Of a DNA stretch of 64,000 bases, positions 31,536 through 43,166 are shown piece by piece. The DNA is taken from assembly GCF_963576615.1 (NCBI RefSeq), contig NC_088717.1, positions 58,268,749 through 58,332,748 of the forward strand. Direction: 5' to 3'. The number at the start of each line of letters is the position of its first letter. Positions within the stretch are counted from its first letter, which is position 1. A program made the translations under genes and the position numbers. A model generated the notes under the pieces. The model searched no databases, was not told the origin of the DNA, and saw only the letters and a program-made list of their open reading frames with translations. This stretch comes from Watersipora subatra. Taxonomy: Eukaryota; Bryozoa; Gymnolaemata; Cheilostomatida; Watersiporidae.

Positions 31536-33740
31536 GCAGAGTGCAGCGTATGAAGAACTGGGCAGCACCTGGCCATGACATGATTCAAGCCTTCTGGTTG
31601 AAGAAATTGACATCACTTCACACTAGAATGGCTAAGCAGATGGAATGCCTAATAGAACAAGATGACCATCCAGAAAGGCTGACCAAAGGATGAACTGTAC
31701 TTCTGATAAAAGATCCAAAGCAAGGGCCGATTCCCAAAAACTATCGACCAATAACGTGCTTGCCCACCACTTGGAAACTGCTCTCAGGAATAGTTGCAGA
31801 CAAACTGGAAGAGCACATGAGTCCCTATATGACCAGTGCTCAGAAAGGAATTGAGCGCAACACCCGAGGAGCTAAACAACAGTTACTGGTGGATCGGACG
31901 GTCTGTCAAGACAGCAGGAGAAGGCAAACCAATCTTGCCATGGCTTGGATCGACTACAAAAAGGCCTATGACTCAATTCCCCATAGTTGGATACTTGAGT
32001 GCCTCAGTATGTACAATGTTCACCCTGCTCTTGTGGCATTCATCAAGATGTCAATGACCAAATGGAAGACGGAACTAGAGGCTAATGGCAAAAAGTGACG
32101 AGTGTAAAAATTAAGCAAGGCATCTATCAAGGTGACTCCTTATCACCGCTGCTCTTCTGCATATGCCTAAACCCTCTAAGCAATATGCTGGAGGAGACTC
32201 AATATGGGTACCAGTTTAAGAGTGGCACCAAGATTAACCATCTCTTCTACATGGATGACATCAAGCTGTATGCTAACAAAGAAAGGGACATTGATTCGCT
32301 AATCCACCTCACTCAGGTATACAGCAAGGACATCGGAATGACCTTCGGTATTGAGAAATGTGGAAGGCTAATTCTCAAGAAAGGCCATTCTATGCTCACA
32401 GATGGCCTAAGAATGCCAAATGGTACCATCAAAGATATAGAAGAAGGGTACAAGTACTTGGGGATTATGCAAAGCAACATCAAACACGAAGCCGAGGTAC
32501 GTCACAAAGCCATTACCGAATACAAGAAACGCCTTCGGCAGGTCTTACGGAGCCAGCTCAATGCCAAGAACCAAGTCATGGCAATAAATACCTACGCACT
32601 GCCAGTAATAAGATATCCAGCAGGCATAATAAAGTGGACTGAGGAAGCCATCTAAGAAACAGATATAGCAACTCGTAAACTGCTGACCATGTATGGAGCA
32701 CTTCACCCAAAATCTGATACTACTAGATTGTATCTTGATAGGAAAGATGGCGATAGGGGGCTCAAAAGTGTACAGCAGATGGTGAAAGAAGAGGAGCAAA
32801 GCATCAAAACATATGCAGCCTCCATGGCCATTTCAGATAAGTTGCTAGCTGAATTTCAATTGGCTGCTCTTACAACGGACCTACGCCCTGATGATGAGGA
32901 ACTTGACTGGCACACTAAACCTCTTCATGGTGCTTACCACCAACAAATATCTAAGGTTGGTGATCTTTACCAGACATATATGAGGCTGAACAAAGAAAAC
33001 CTAATGGCCAATACAGAGTCGCTAATCATGGCAGCCCAGGAGCAAGTGCTCCCAACAAGGCAACTCCAAATGAAAATCTATTACACTAGAGATGATCCTA
33101 GATGCAGACTGTGCAAAGATGCACCTGAGACCATCCAACACATCATCAGTGGATGCAAACAGCTAGCTGGAAATGCATACACTGAGCGGCATAATCATGT
33201 CGCAGGTGTTGTGTATAGAAGTCTATGTGATGAGTATGGCCTTAATAAACCACAACACTGGTGGGAAGCTCCTGGTAAGATCAATGAAAATGACCGCGCT
33301 AAGATCCTCTGGGACTTCTACATTCGAACTGACAAGCATGTCCTAGCAAACCAACCAGATGTAGTGGTGGTAGACAAGGAGAACAAAAGAGCTACTATAA
33401 TAGATATAGCAGTACCCAATGACTATAATATAGCCAGCAAAGAAAAAGAAAAGGTAGGGAAATATCTCCCTCTTGGAGAAGAGATTGAAAAATGCTGGAA
33501 TGTAAGAACAACTGTAATCCCAGTAGTCATTGGGACACTGGGCGCAATAACACCGGCGCATAAAATGTGGCTTGCCCAAATACCAACAACAATCAACTCA
33601 GGTGAGTTGCAGAAAAGTGCGCTATTGGGAACAGCTAAGATCTTGAGGCGAGTGCTCAAACTCCCAGGTCTCTGGTAGGAGACCCGAGTTAGAGCAGAAT
33701 TTACCACCCATGCGGAGTATCCGGGGTGAGGAAACAATTT
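31470..33740 (+). mobile_element. non-LTR retrotransposon with restriction-like endonuclease, 5'-truncated
   Basis: RT followed by a C-terminal zinc knuckle and a PD-D/ExK endonuclease, the architecture of the R2/R4/NeSL-type LINEs. The short 3' tail after the stop codon (33680) leads into TA-rich DNA. The insertion lies between (TA)n tracts, suggesting a microsatellite target. Confidence 0.85.
31530..33680 (+). pseudogene. RT-endonuclease polyprotein of the LINE, broken
   Basis: Reading from 31530: KNYRPITCLPTTWKLLSG (RT block 1), AWIDYKKAYDSIPHSW (block A), GIYQGDSLSPLLFCICLNPL (block B) and HLFYMDDIKLYA (catalytic block C, intact MDD). The C-terminal part 32689-33678 carries CRLCKDAPETIQHIISGC (knuckle) and PDVVVVDKENKRATIIDIAV (endonuclease core). 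In-frame stops near 31691 and 32653 and a frameshift near 32095 disable it. The N-terminal DNA-binding region is missing. Confidence 0.9.
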
Positions 33741-34304
33741 ATATATATACTCATGCTACACACGTGTGTGCGTGCGTGTGTATGCAGGCGGGTGTGGTGT
33801 GTGTGAGTAATGTTTGTCTGCCCTATAGAGCCGTCTTTTCTTTTTTCGATTTGGTCGTACAAAGCGAACCGAATTAATATGAGTAGTAAATAAATTATGG
33901 AGCAGTCTTTTCTTTTTTGGATTCGGTCGTACGAAGCCAACTAAATTAATATGAGTAGTAAATAAATCAATAAAATTAAATAAAGTTTACTACTCATTAA
34001 ATAAATTAATGAGTTCTAAATTTAATTAGTAAATGGGTAGTAAATTAATATTTACTGCCAACGGAAGGTTACGTGAATGTTTGTCTTTTCAGGCCACCTA
34101 GACAATTGTTTTCGCTTCAAAAATTGCCTACTAAATTTCTTCTTCAAAAAGGTATGTACTTCTCATTCAATGTTGTATTCTCTAAGAATTGTCACATCTC
34201 CACTACTTAAAAACTCAATGTTGTTTTGTCTATGAATTGTCACATCTCCACTACTTAAAAACGTTGCATTTGCCACTGGTTGTGATAGTAAACATGTTCA
34301 TATC
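33741..34304. repeat. short tandem duplications after the LINE
   Basis: A (GT)n tract at about 33760-33805; a unit of about 75 bp with GTCTTTTCTTTTTTSGATT and TTAATATGAGTAGTAAATAA twice (33830-33970); and a unit of about 55 bp with GAATTGTCACATCTCCACTA twice (34165-34262). No gene recognised. Confidence 0.7.
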
Positions 34305-34306
34305 TA

Positions 34307-34747
34307 TGGCACCTTACAGTGCCTCGCGTTGAGTGTTCACAACTCGAGTTGTACAAATCGAGTTGCACATCTCGAGTTGTGAACACGCAACGCGAGTTTG
34401 TAAAAGTAAGGTGCAATATATTGGTATTACGGTAGCATAACCGTAGATCTGGTTGTATTAACAATGATACATCAATAGGCACCCGTTAGCTAATAGAAAT
34501 TAAACCATGTATGTATGTACTGTAAAACCAGAGCTAATGGCGAATTATATAGTGTCCTGAGTTTGCAACTCGAGTTGTACAACTCAAGTTATATTTACCA
34601 ACTCGAGTTTGTAAATATAACTCGAGTTGGACAGCTTGAGTTACACAACTTGAGTTCATCAAAAATCCAGGCCGAGTTCTTTTAACAGCAACTCGAGTTC
34701 AACAACTCGGCTTGAGAACATGGAACGCGAAGCACTGTAAGGCGCCA
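34307..34747. mobile_element. TA-flanked MITE rich in CTCGAG palindromes
   Basis: Ends TA|TGGCACCTTACAGTGCCTCG and CGAAGCACTGTAAGGCGCCA|TA are inverted. The interior contains at least ten forms of AACTCGAGTT. 441 bp, no ORF. A second, truncated copy lies at 35143-35231. Confidence 0.85.
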
Positions 34748-35142
34748 TACTAAACAACTCATCATTTCATTTTCTCTAGCTATATTTTTTATATGGAATT
34801 TTTTTGGTGCATCATTAAACGTCGTTGACATAATTTCTATGTTTGTTTATTTTCGGTGTTCATTCAGTTTCTTGTCAGGTTCAAGAGAGATAACTTTTTT
34901 TTTCATTTAAAAAAGAAGTGGCCCGGCTCCCACATAGATTGCTTTCTAGTTTTTTTTTACATTCTACAATTGTTTTTGTCTCTTTATATTTATAAAAATA
35001 AATATGCGCAAATATCACCAATATATATAATTTAAATATGTATATATATTTAAATTATTATTATTATTAAATTTCTGTAAATGAGACACCCTAACTACTC
35101 ACTTTGCTTTTTTACAAACCCGTGTTAGTTTTGCGTAACAAA

Positions 35143-35231
35143 ACTCGAGTTCATCAAAAACCCAGGCCGAGTTCTTTAAACAGCAATTCGAGTTGCGAAC
35201 ACGCAATGCGAAGCACTGCAAGGCGCCATAC
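35143..35231. mobile_element. fragment of the CTCGAG MITE
   Basis: Aligns with the right end of the copy at 34307-34747 (CTCGAGTTCATCAAAAACCC, GCGAAGCACTGCAAGGCGCC) and ends in CATA. Confidence 0.85.
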
Positions 35232-35959
35232 ATTTCCTTCCGCAGCTGAGTTACTTTTATTTTTTCCAGCTACGTGTACTACCGAACTTGCACGGGTACT
35301 CCGAGCGTTGCAATAGGCGACAGTGAGAAGAAAAAGAGCAGCAGGTATCGACTTACTGTCACCCTGCTTTAGCCATGGCTTGCTGTATGTTGTCTGCTCA
35401 AAAGTGGTCACAAGCCGCAAACTCTTCATACACCTGACCGAAAAACAAAAATTGTTGCCTATCCACAAGTGTTGCGTTGAATTAACATTGTGTTATTGTT
35501 ATGTCATGCCTGCATTGAATTAACATTATGTTATTGTTATGTCATGCTATGTTCTTCATGTTCTGCTATACCTACATATTATCCACATGCAGCATTTACT
35601 AACATATTTTTCAATATACACTGAATATATATTTTCATGCATTCGTTTTCCTCATTGTATCTCATAAAAAGGCTATCATATTGGCGTTATTATTGTAAGG
35701 TGCCAATGCTGTATCTGCCTTGACATCATACTATCTGTGCTGTTATACATACAAACTTTATTAACACAACCACATTACTGCAGCACTGTTTGTATATACC
35801 ATGTCAAAACACAGGCTGTAGACGAAAAACTGGTGGGCCATGATTAGTGTTTTTAGCATGTAGAAGTCTCCATTAAATAAATGCTGGCAATAGCAAAATA
35901 TTTTGTAGAATTTCTTGAAAGATGCAAAAATTTTCAATCTGCCAGTTTGAAGAACTTCA
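35232..35959. other. no recognised feature
   Basis: AT-rich DNA with an imperfect 35-bp direct repeat (GAATTAACATTRTGTTATTG at about 35480 and 35520). No gene seen. Confidence 0.5.
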
Positions 35960-35967
35960 GTTTACCT

Positions 35968-36787
35968 CACAGGTGTCCTTTAGCGGGGATATTGCCGAAG
36001 CCGAGACCGGGCCGTAGTCTACACACACAAAAAACAACAAAGGTCCACGTAGTTCTGAGCAAAAACAAAAGTATCCATCCAAATATCTCACCAATCCGAT
36101 GAGCAGCACACCCAAAAACTAAACCAATCGACAGCGCCATCCATCATGTCAAAATATTCCAAGTTTCAAGTCATGTCTTACACAACTCACCTTATGGTTT
36201 ATCAAAACTTGTCCCAAAGTCCCTATTAATTTGAGACTGTCCAATATCCGTTTTAGAAATGGTTGCCGCTATCCTAGCCTAACGTCCTGATTCAACATCT
36301 TAGTAACTATCGGAGCAATGCTGAGTGCTCCTGATCTTTTTGAATCTTAAGCATGCAAGAACCAATCAAAATCGGGGTAACACTATTGTAAACAAAACTT
36401 GAGAGGGACTCAAAAAGATCGAGAGCACTCAGCAATGCCCCGATAGTTACTAAGATGTTGAATCAGAACGTTAGGCTAGGCTAGCGGCGACAATTTCTAA
36501 AACGGATATTGGACAGTCTCAAATTAATAAGGACTTTTGGGACAAGTTTTGACAAACCATAAGGTGAGTTGTGCAAGACATGACTTGAAACTTGGAATAT
36601 TTTGACATGATGGGTGGCGCTGTCGATTGGTTTAGTTTTTGTGTGTGCTGCTCATCGGATTGGTGAGATATTTGGATGGATACTTTTGTTTTTGCTCAGA
36701 ACTACGTGGACCTTTGTTGTTTTTTTGTGTGTGTAGACTACGGCCCGGTCTCGGCTTCAGCAATATCCCCGCTAAAGGACACCTGTG
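35968..36787. mobile_element. foldback element, 380-bp inverted arms
   Basis: Arms 35968-36347 and 36406-36787 are near-perfect inverse copies over about 380 bp, with a loop of about 60 nt. They start CACAGGTGTCCTTTAGCGGG. The 8-bp duplication GTTTACCT flanks the element (35960-35967 and 36788-36795). No ORF. The 8-bp duplication suggests a hAT- or P-like transposase. Confidence 0.95.
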
Positions 36788-36894
36788 GTTTACCTAGCAA
36801 TGTCAATTTCATTATCAGTTCTCTGTACAAAAATAGGACAACTCCAATTTGAGTGGTTTGAGACTGATGCATTGTAGACTAGCTGTAAAACACA

Positions 36895-37085
36895 CAGCGA
36901 TTGAGTGTTAGGCAATTGATTGCGAGTTGGGTACGAGGCGCTTGACTGCGAGGCGATTGACTGCAAATTGATAGAGGGCGAGGCGGTTGATTGCGAGGCG
37001 ATTGCAAAGCGATTAATTGCGAGGCGAGTGCAAGCGTGCGATTGTCAACTGCGAGGCGAGTAAAGACTGGTCAGCCGAGTCGGGG
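36895..37085. repeat. degenerate array of GACTGCGAGGCGATT units
   Basis: About a dozen diverged 10- to 15-bp units around TGCGAGGCGATTG. Locally GC-rich against an AT-rich background. Confidence 0.7.
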
Positions 37086-37259
37086 ACTTTGCGGCAAAAG
37101 GGCGCGATCGTCAACTGCAAATATTGATGGGTATGAACGGATGCATGAATCTAGAGGCATGAATCTAGAATATTTACTAGATTTTACACACATCTAGCTG
37201 TGAAACACATTGCAGATTTCCATTGTTCTTCCCAACATTATTGATATGCATGACTGCAT

Positions 37260-38201
37260 TAGAGCTGGAACGAGACCAAGGGATGCAGGGTCGGGTCAGA
37301 CTCAGGGTCAGCAATGAGGGCCAAGATCGAGTCGGGCCGGGGTCAGCACGCGTGAACTTTTATTCATTTAAGGTTAAGAGATAGTTCTATTACAGCCTGA
37401 TGTTGTGACATCAATAACCTAAGGTAAAAGAACCCATTATCACACCAATCATTATATTTTGTGGCTTGGTTTATAGATGCAATCTACGATTTATGGCTAG
37501 ACATTGGTGAATCAATGCTATTCAATGGGTGATAGATTAATGGCATGACTTCGGCTAAAGTGTTTTTATTACAGATTTTATTTTCAACTCTGCTATTATC
37601 ATCAACAAGAAGAGATTAGTTAAGAAATACTTTACAAATATAGAAATAGATAACCCAGCGTAGTAGAAAGCAAAAATCCATCACTTCCCTAAAACTTATG
37701 GCATTGGTGAAAGAAACTCAAATTAAAAACAATTAGACGCTAGGTTCTTAGACGCGCTTTTAAGTTCCTCAGGATGCCTTCGTTGTAAATGCCTCAATAG
37801 TATTGAGGTGGACCCTTCTTCATAGCTTAACTTGCTTTACCATATTGTACAAATAACTTGGTCTTTCCCTTTCGTGACTGGCTTCTTCATGAACTCCCAG
37901 ACCACCGACATGTTGATTATTTCTTGCTAAAAACGTCGTAAAAACCTATAGTCCAAAGACTATTGTTGCAGACGTAAAAATATAGTATTGACTCACCTTG
38001 TTTTATTTTGCCTGGCCCTTCCGCGCTAGGACTATGCGCGACTCTATTTCAATCGCACTTAAAAAGCGATATACAATCGCTTTCGTTTAGCCATAAACCT
38101 ACCCGTGTCTTTGTAAAGGAAGACCCAAGGGTCAGTTGGCCCGACCCAGGCACCTCTGACCCGGTGGGTCAAGACCGGACGAGCTACTCGTTCCAGCTCT
38201 A
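37260..38201. mobile_element. hAT MITE (TAGAGCTGGAACGAG ends)
   Basis: 942 bp with 15-bp inverted ends TAGAGCTGGAACGAG / CTCGTTCCAGCTCTA and an exact 8-bp duplication GACTGCAT (37252-37259, 38202-38209). Subterminal GGGTCGGGTC / GACCCGGTGGGTC tracts are present. No transposase ORF. Confidence 0.93.
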
Positions 38202-38209
38202 GACTGCAT

Positions 38210-39293
38210 ATGTGTATGCATACTCTGACCAGGGCAACAAATGAGGAAAATGCATATTTGGAGTTGTTTTCTAGTATGAAAGACAACTCTCTATAAAATT
38301 CTTGCTGTGCGTGAATCTGTTCCCGTAGATGGGTAATGCAGGTAGTTCTCTATAAAACACTAAATGTATTGGCCTAATTTCATTGTGCAAATTGTCTGGC
38401 ACATCTGTTTAAGATATTTTGTGTAGTTGAAGAACTTCGAGCTGTCGAGATGAATCGAAGGTTTAGGATGTTTGCTAGCATTTTGAAACAACTTTACCTA
38501 GTCAGACAGCAGATCTACATCTAACTTGCAATTCACCGCATTCATATCTCGATCATATTTTGTGTAAGAATGTCCACGCATTGGATAGCTTATTGTGTTC
38601 CTGTTAAATCTTTCTTCTCTTATGCACAAGCCAAGGAAAGTAATGAATGAGTATGTAATCTTTGTTTTGTCTAGCACATCCATCACAGAACAAATCTAAC
38701 TCCAGTACTTCGGGACCTATGTGACTTTCAACGGGGCCTTCTCCTTTTCCTTTCCACACAGTTATTAGCAATGATAAATAAGCGTCTTGTTGATTCTTTG
38801 TAGTGTAAATTTGATTAAAATCAGTGAACAATTTCTGCCTGTCAGCTGTACACACAATTTCAAAGCATTTATACCGTTTGCCTAAACAATTTTTTCATGT
38901 TGTGTGGCTAGAAACATTTTGTACTTTTAGCCTTTTCTTGTGCACTACCATCGTTTTTTGTTTTCTAGGCTTTTCAGTTAATTCTGAATACTCAGATCTA
39001 TCTCTAGATGCCATCATAATTTAACGAGCAAGCATGCGTTACGCATCGATCGTTTCTGCTAGCTTAGCAACATTAAACATGGTTGGCTGTTGAACTTAGC
39101 CGATTTTTCCATATTACTACTTGGACATCTCCTGTTTATTCATTTAAACATATAATTTAAACGCAGATTTCTATTGGCAAACGCTGGTTTTTCCAATTTT
39201 TCAGTGCCCAAACTACAGGTAGATAGCAATAACTACAAAAAAACCTGAAATGTGACAACACTGGTTTTTCCATTGTGTTCTTCATAACTATTA
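38210..39293. other. no recognised feature
   Basis: About 1.1 kb of AT-rich DNA with only short, unconvincing ORFs; no repeat ends seen. Confidence 0.5.
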
Positions 39294-40339
39294 TCTATAC
39301 ATATATTTCTCAAAGTATGTCCGTGTGTTGTCGTATGTTGCGTGTCTGTCGGTTTTCCAGCTATAGATCTTAAAGTCTTGGTTTTCTTCAGTATGATGGA
39401 TTTGAACTCTTGACGATATTTTAATCAACGAGCGTTTAATCCGGATGTTCTACCACTGAGCTAGAACGCCATAACGATCAGAGACGTTTTCATATAAAGT
39501 ATATAGCACGCGCGTGCTAATTATTTTAGCCTTAGGTTTTTCACCAAAGGTTTGATATTTGTTTGCCTCGGAGCTTGAACATAAATAATTCGGTTCTCGA
39601 CTAAACTGAAGCATGCGCATTGCAATTAGCAAAGCTCTGGACACGCTTGGAAATGAATAAGCATTTCACGCTTCGTAAATTCTTTACAAAAAGGGAGAAA
39701 CCGTGTGGGACGAAGTCTCCTCTACCGAAGAAATTTGCTAGGGGGTTAACCCTTCCGGTCGAGTTACCCTAAATTGTTTGGAGGATGAGTCTCCTGTAAA
39801 GATGTAAAGTAAACAGGCCATTGCTATTTATATTTTCTTCGATTTTTGATTTAACTATCTGTTGCATTTCTTTGCTATTTCATTATCTATTTTTGCAATT
39901 TTTAGTATTGTATTTTAACCTTTAATGCTTTAGATGTTGTAAAAGCCAAACGTACGAAATGTTTACTTTTGCTTTCTTTTTCCATGATCATAAATATAAA
40001 ACATTTTATTAAAATTAAACACGATCTATATATATCGGTTTCAATTAATAGTATGCAGTATACAGTACAGCTTATAGTGTAAAATGTTGAAAACATACTT
40101 TACCGAAGTATATCTCCGAATTTACCCAAGTTTTTCTCATCTTGGAATCTATTAAATACATGTATTCTCAGAAGTTGTTCTTATTTTCTCTCCTAATTTA
40201 TTTCAACTACAGAAAACACTTCTCTCATGGTATATAGTTTGAAAGTTAGAATGGTAAATGTTGTTATATGTTAAGGACAAATCAATTTTCTGTCCAAAGA
40301 CTTTTTTATTACCCAGGCAACGCCGGGTGGTACAGCTAG
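39294..40339 (+). mobile_element. non-autonomous Helitron, long copy
   Basis: Starts A|TCTATACATATATTTCTC and ends with hairpin ACCCAGGCAACGCCGGGT, then GGTACAGCTAG|T. Both ends match the minus-strand copy at 5473-5909. 1046 bp without Rep/helicase coding. A tRNA-like segment lies antisense near the 5' end. Confidence 0.8.
39391..39470 (-). repeat. tRNA-like segment inside Helitron
   Basis: On the minus strand GGCGTTCTAGCTCAGTGGTA (A box) and AGAGTTCAAATCCATC (B box) resemble a tRNA with about 40 nt between boxes. Acceptor pairing is not evident, so this is a tRNA-derived SINE piece or tRNA pseudogene. Confidence 0.55.
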
Positions 40340-40743
40340 TATATATAAAGACCACAACTTCATACTGTATATATATATATACTGTATATACAGTTGTATA
40401 TGGTCAAAATACATACATGTATATATATATATATATAGTTGAATATGGTTAATCTACATGTACTAATGTATATACAGTTGTATATGGTTGATATACATGT
40501 ATGCCACATTGCAATGTTTATATCGCAGAAATTCTTACTTAAAAAAGTCTGATAAACTTATCTATGACTTGTGTATGCATACAGTTGCTTAAGTATAGAG
40601 TGAGGGACTTGGGATGAGTAAATAAGTGGGATGTGTAGCAAAAAGGCATTAATACCGTCTATTTGCCACTACCAGACTACCTACATGTTGCGTGTTCAAA
40701 TGTATGCAGCTAGTCACTCAGTCAAAGTATAATAAAATTTATT

Positions 40744-41540
40744 ATGAACCTAGAGTCAACAGGTGCGGTAGAAGCATTTCAGATTATCAACCTGGAGTCA
40801 ACAGGTGTAGTAGAGACATTTCAGATAATCAACCTGGAGTCAACAGGTGTGGTAGAGACATTTCAGATTATCAACCTGGTGTCAACAGGTGTGGTAGACA
40901 TTTCAGATTATCAATCTGGTGTCAACAGGTGTGGTAGAGACATTTCAGATTATCAACCTGGTGTCAACAGGTGTGGTAGAGACATTTCAGATTATCAACC
41001 TGGTGTCAACAGGTGTGGTAGAGACATTTCAGATTATCAACCTGGTGTCAACAGGTGTGGTAGAAGCATTTCAGATTATCAACCTGGAGTCAACAGGTGT
41101 GGTAGAAGCATTTCAGATTATCAACCTGGAGTCAACAGGTGTGGTAGAAGCATTTCAGATTATGAATCTGGAGTCAACAGGTGTGGTAGAGACATTTCAG
41201 ATTATGAACCTGGTGTCAACAGGTGTGGTAGACATTTCAGATTATCAATCTGGTGTCAACAGGTGTGGTAGAGACATTTCAGATTATCAACCTGGTGTCA
41301 ACAGGTGTGGTAGAGACATTTCAGATTATCAACCTGGTGTCAACAGGTGTGGTAGAAGCATTTCAGATTATCAACCTGGAGTCAACAGGTGTGGTAGAAG
41401 CATTTCAGATTATCAACCTGGAGTCAACAGGTGTGGTAGAAGCATTTCAGATTATGAATCTGGAGTCAACAGGTGTGGTAGAGACATTTCAGATTATGAA
41501 CCTGGAATCAACAGGTGTGGTAGAAGCATTTCAGTCATCT
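40744..41540. repeat. 42-bp minisatellite specific to unit B
   Basis: About 19 units of 42 bp (a few of 39 bp) with core GTCAACAGGTGTGGTAGAGA and CATTTCAGATTATCAACCTG. Blocks of eight units repeat with a 333-bp higher-order period (a 39-bp variant near 40890 recurs near 41223). Unit A has a single copy at about 16930-16970 (CAGCAGGTGTGGTAGAGACA). Confidence 0.97.
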
Positions 41541-41584
41541 TAAGATTAAATTTATAATATGTCAAGACTGTCGAGTTTTTTTAA

Positions 41585-41794
41585 AATGACAGCACTGCCA
41601 AGCAGAGCAAGGAGAGTGTCGTATCAGGTGTACCAAAATCGGCTAGACTACATATCAATGATGTGAAGAAGTTCAAGGCTGGCAACTTTTTTCCTCATTT
41701 TATGGTTGTATCAGAACAACAGAACCAACCACGGCATGCGAAAGGATCGAGCAGTCCAACTCCTCTTCAGAGTTTTACTACAATAAACCACTAG
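41585..41794 (+). pseudogene. orphan copy of the last CATSPER4 exon
   Basis: The same length as 17023-17232 (210 nt), fully open, ending in the same TAG. It reads NDSTAKQSKESVVSGVPKSA.., then GNFFPHFMVVSEQQ where the original has GDLLSNLMAVSEQQ. The acceptor TTTTTAG|AAT of the original has become TTTTTTAA|AAT, so it can no longer be spliced at this site, and no other CATSPER4 exons are in unit B. Confidence 0.93.
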
Positions 41795-42240
41795 TTGATA
41801 CCGGCCCAATGTGATGCGGTGAAACTAGACATCCTTGTATTTCAACTTCAACAAAATGAGAGTGTGAAAGGTCTAACCAATCTATCACTGGTTACATTAC
41901 ATGACAGAGTCTAGCTGTTCCTCTGTTTACAATGATAGGAAGAAATCTCCCCTCTTACAATAAAACATTAGTTTTCGACACAGCCTTGAAGGTAGCCATC
42001 AATTATGTTGTATTAGAGATAAAAACTTTAAAAAACAATATACAATAATGAGCATTGAAAATAAAAATAGTAAAAATACTAACAACTAAACTGATTAGTG
42101 AGCTACAATATAAAATATGTAATTACTCCACAACCAATCCAGTAAAATGCATCGGAATGTAAAACTTTGTAAGATACAATTATCCTTTCACGATATTGCA
42201 GCTGCAGAAAGATGATGCCGAACCTTAGACCAGCATGTGA

Positions 42241-42323
42241 TCAACCTTTTCTGTAGCCTACAACATTCAAGTAAGCTGTCATAAACTGGAAGTGGGAATC
42301 TGTGGCTGGAAATTCATGAATTC
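42241..42323 (-). CDS. PGAP2-like protein B, candidate last exon
   Basis: Minus strand. Acceptor ATATTTTAG, phase 1 entry, stop TGA. Contains FPATDSHFQFMTAYLNVV; one codon shorter than copy A in a run of Phe codons. The intron before it is about 11 kb because of the Gypsy element. The tentative family match is as for copy A. Confidence 0.4.
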
Positions 42324-43166
42324 CTAAAATATTAATGTTCGGTGCCAGGGTACTGAAGTAATGAGGATGATTGGCTGGACTCACAGTAGAAGAATATTTC
42401 AAAGGCGTACTAAAACTATCTGTAGATTTATGGACCAACTTTAACATATATAATGATTTAGCTGGCTAGACCATGTAAAATCATTTATTTAGTGGAGCAG
42501 AGCATTTCACCTGTGACTGAGGGAGAGGCTGGAGTGAGGAGAAATCAAGCATGCAAGTAGCATGAAAGGCTATGTTGAAAATCACGAATAGGTATTCACT
42601 CAGTCCAAACAAGGAATAAACTGTAAAACATGGCAGTAGATTTATAGGTTAGAGTTATTCCATATTAGACTTGAAGGAGTCATCTTACACAAACATTCAG
42701 ACTACAAGGAAGTCTGTGCAATTAACAAATTAATATTCTATATTTTACGCAAATCACAAAGTGATGCCATGGATAATACAGCAGTAGGAAGTGAAGTAGA
42801 GCTATAAATAGCAGGACCATGAAAGAAATATACATCGAGTATTAGGTAAAGCGTTAAGCAAAGCAATTGTAAATTATCATAAACCTCTATTAGATTGCCA
42901 CCTTTATTTGGACAACTACAAAATAAAGAGCCACATTTAATTGAATGCCTCCTCTATTAGACTGCCACTTTGACAATCATTATGTTTAATCTTTACAAAC
43001 CTATAATGGAAAGTGATCAATAGAAAAGTGTTCATAAAATGGTACTAATAATGACTCGATTAGCAAGGTTATACAAGTAACAATTAATGTTTCCATTGTC
43101 ACTAGTGGTTCCCATGGTCTTAAGGACAGTGTGCCAGAGAAGATCGATCTTCACAATCATCAGAAC
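42324..43166. other. PGAP2-like B intron with left half of a CCRTAAAACCT transposon
   Basis: Colinear with 17766-18604 of unit A. From about 42880 the sequence belongs to the transposon family described at 18308-19172, which resumes after the Gypsy element at 52543. Confidence 0.6.

Noticed and set aside
39391-39470. Functional tRNA gene on the minus strand
   Set aside because: A and B boxes are present but there is no convincing acceptor stem or anticodon arm; it sits within a Helitron.
40744-41557. ORFs of 175-212 codons repeating NRCGRDISDYQPGV
   Set aside because: The 42- and 39-bp minisatellite units are multiples of three; unit A has one copy only and no gene.
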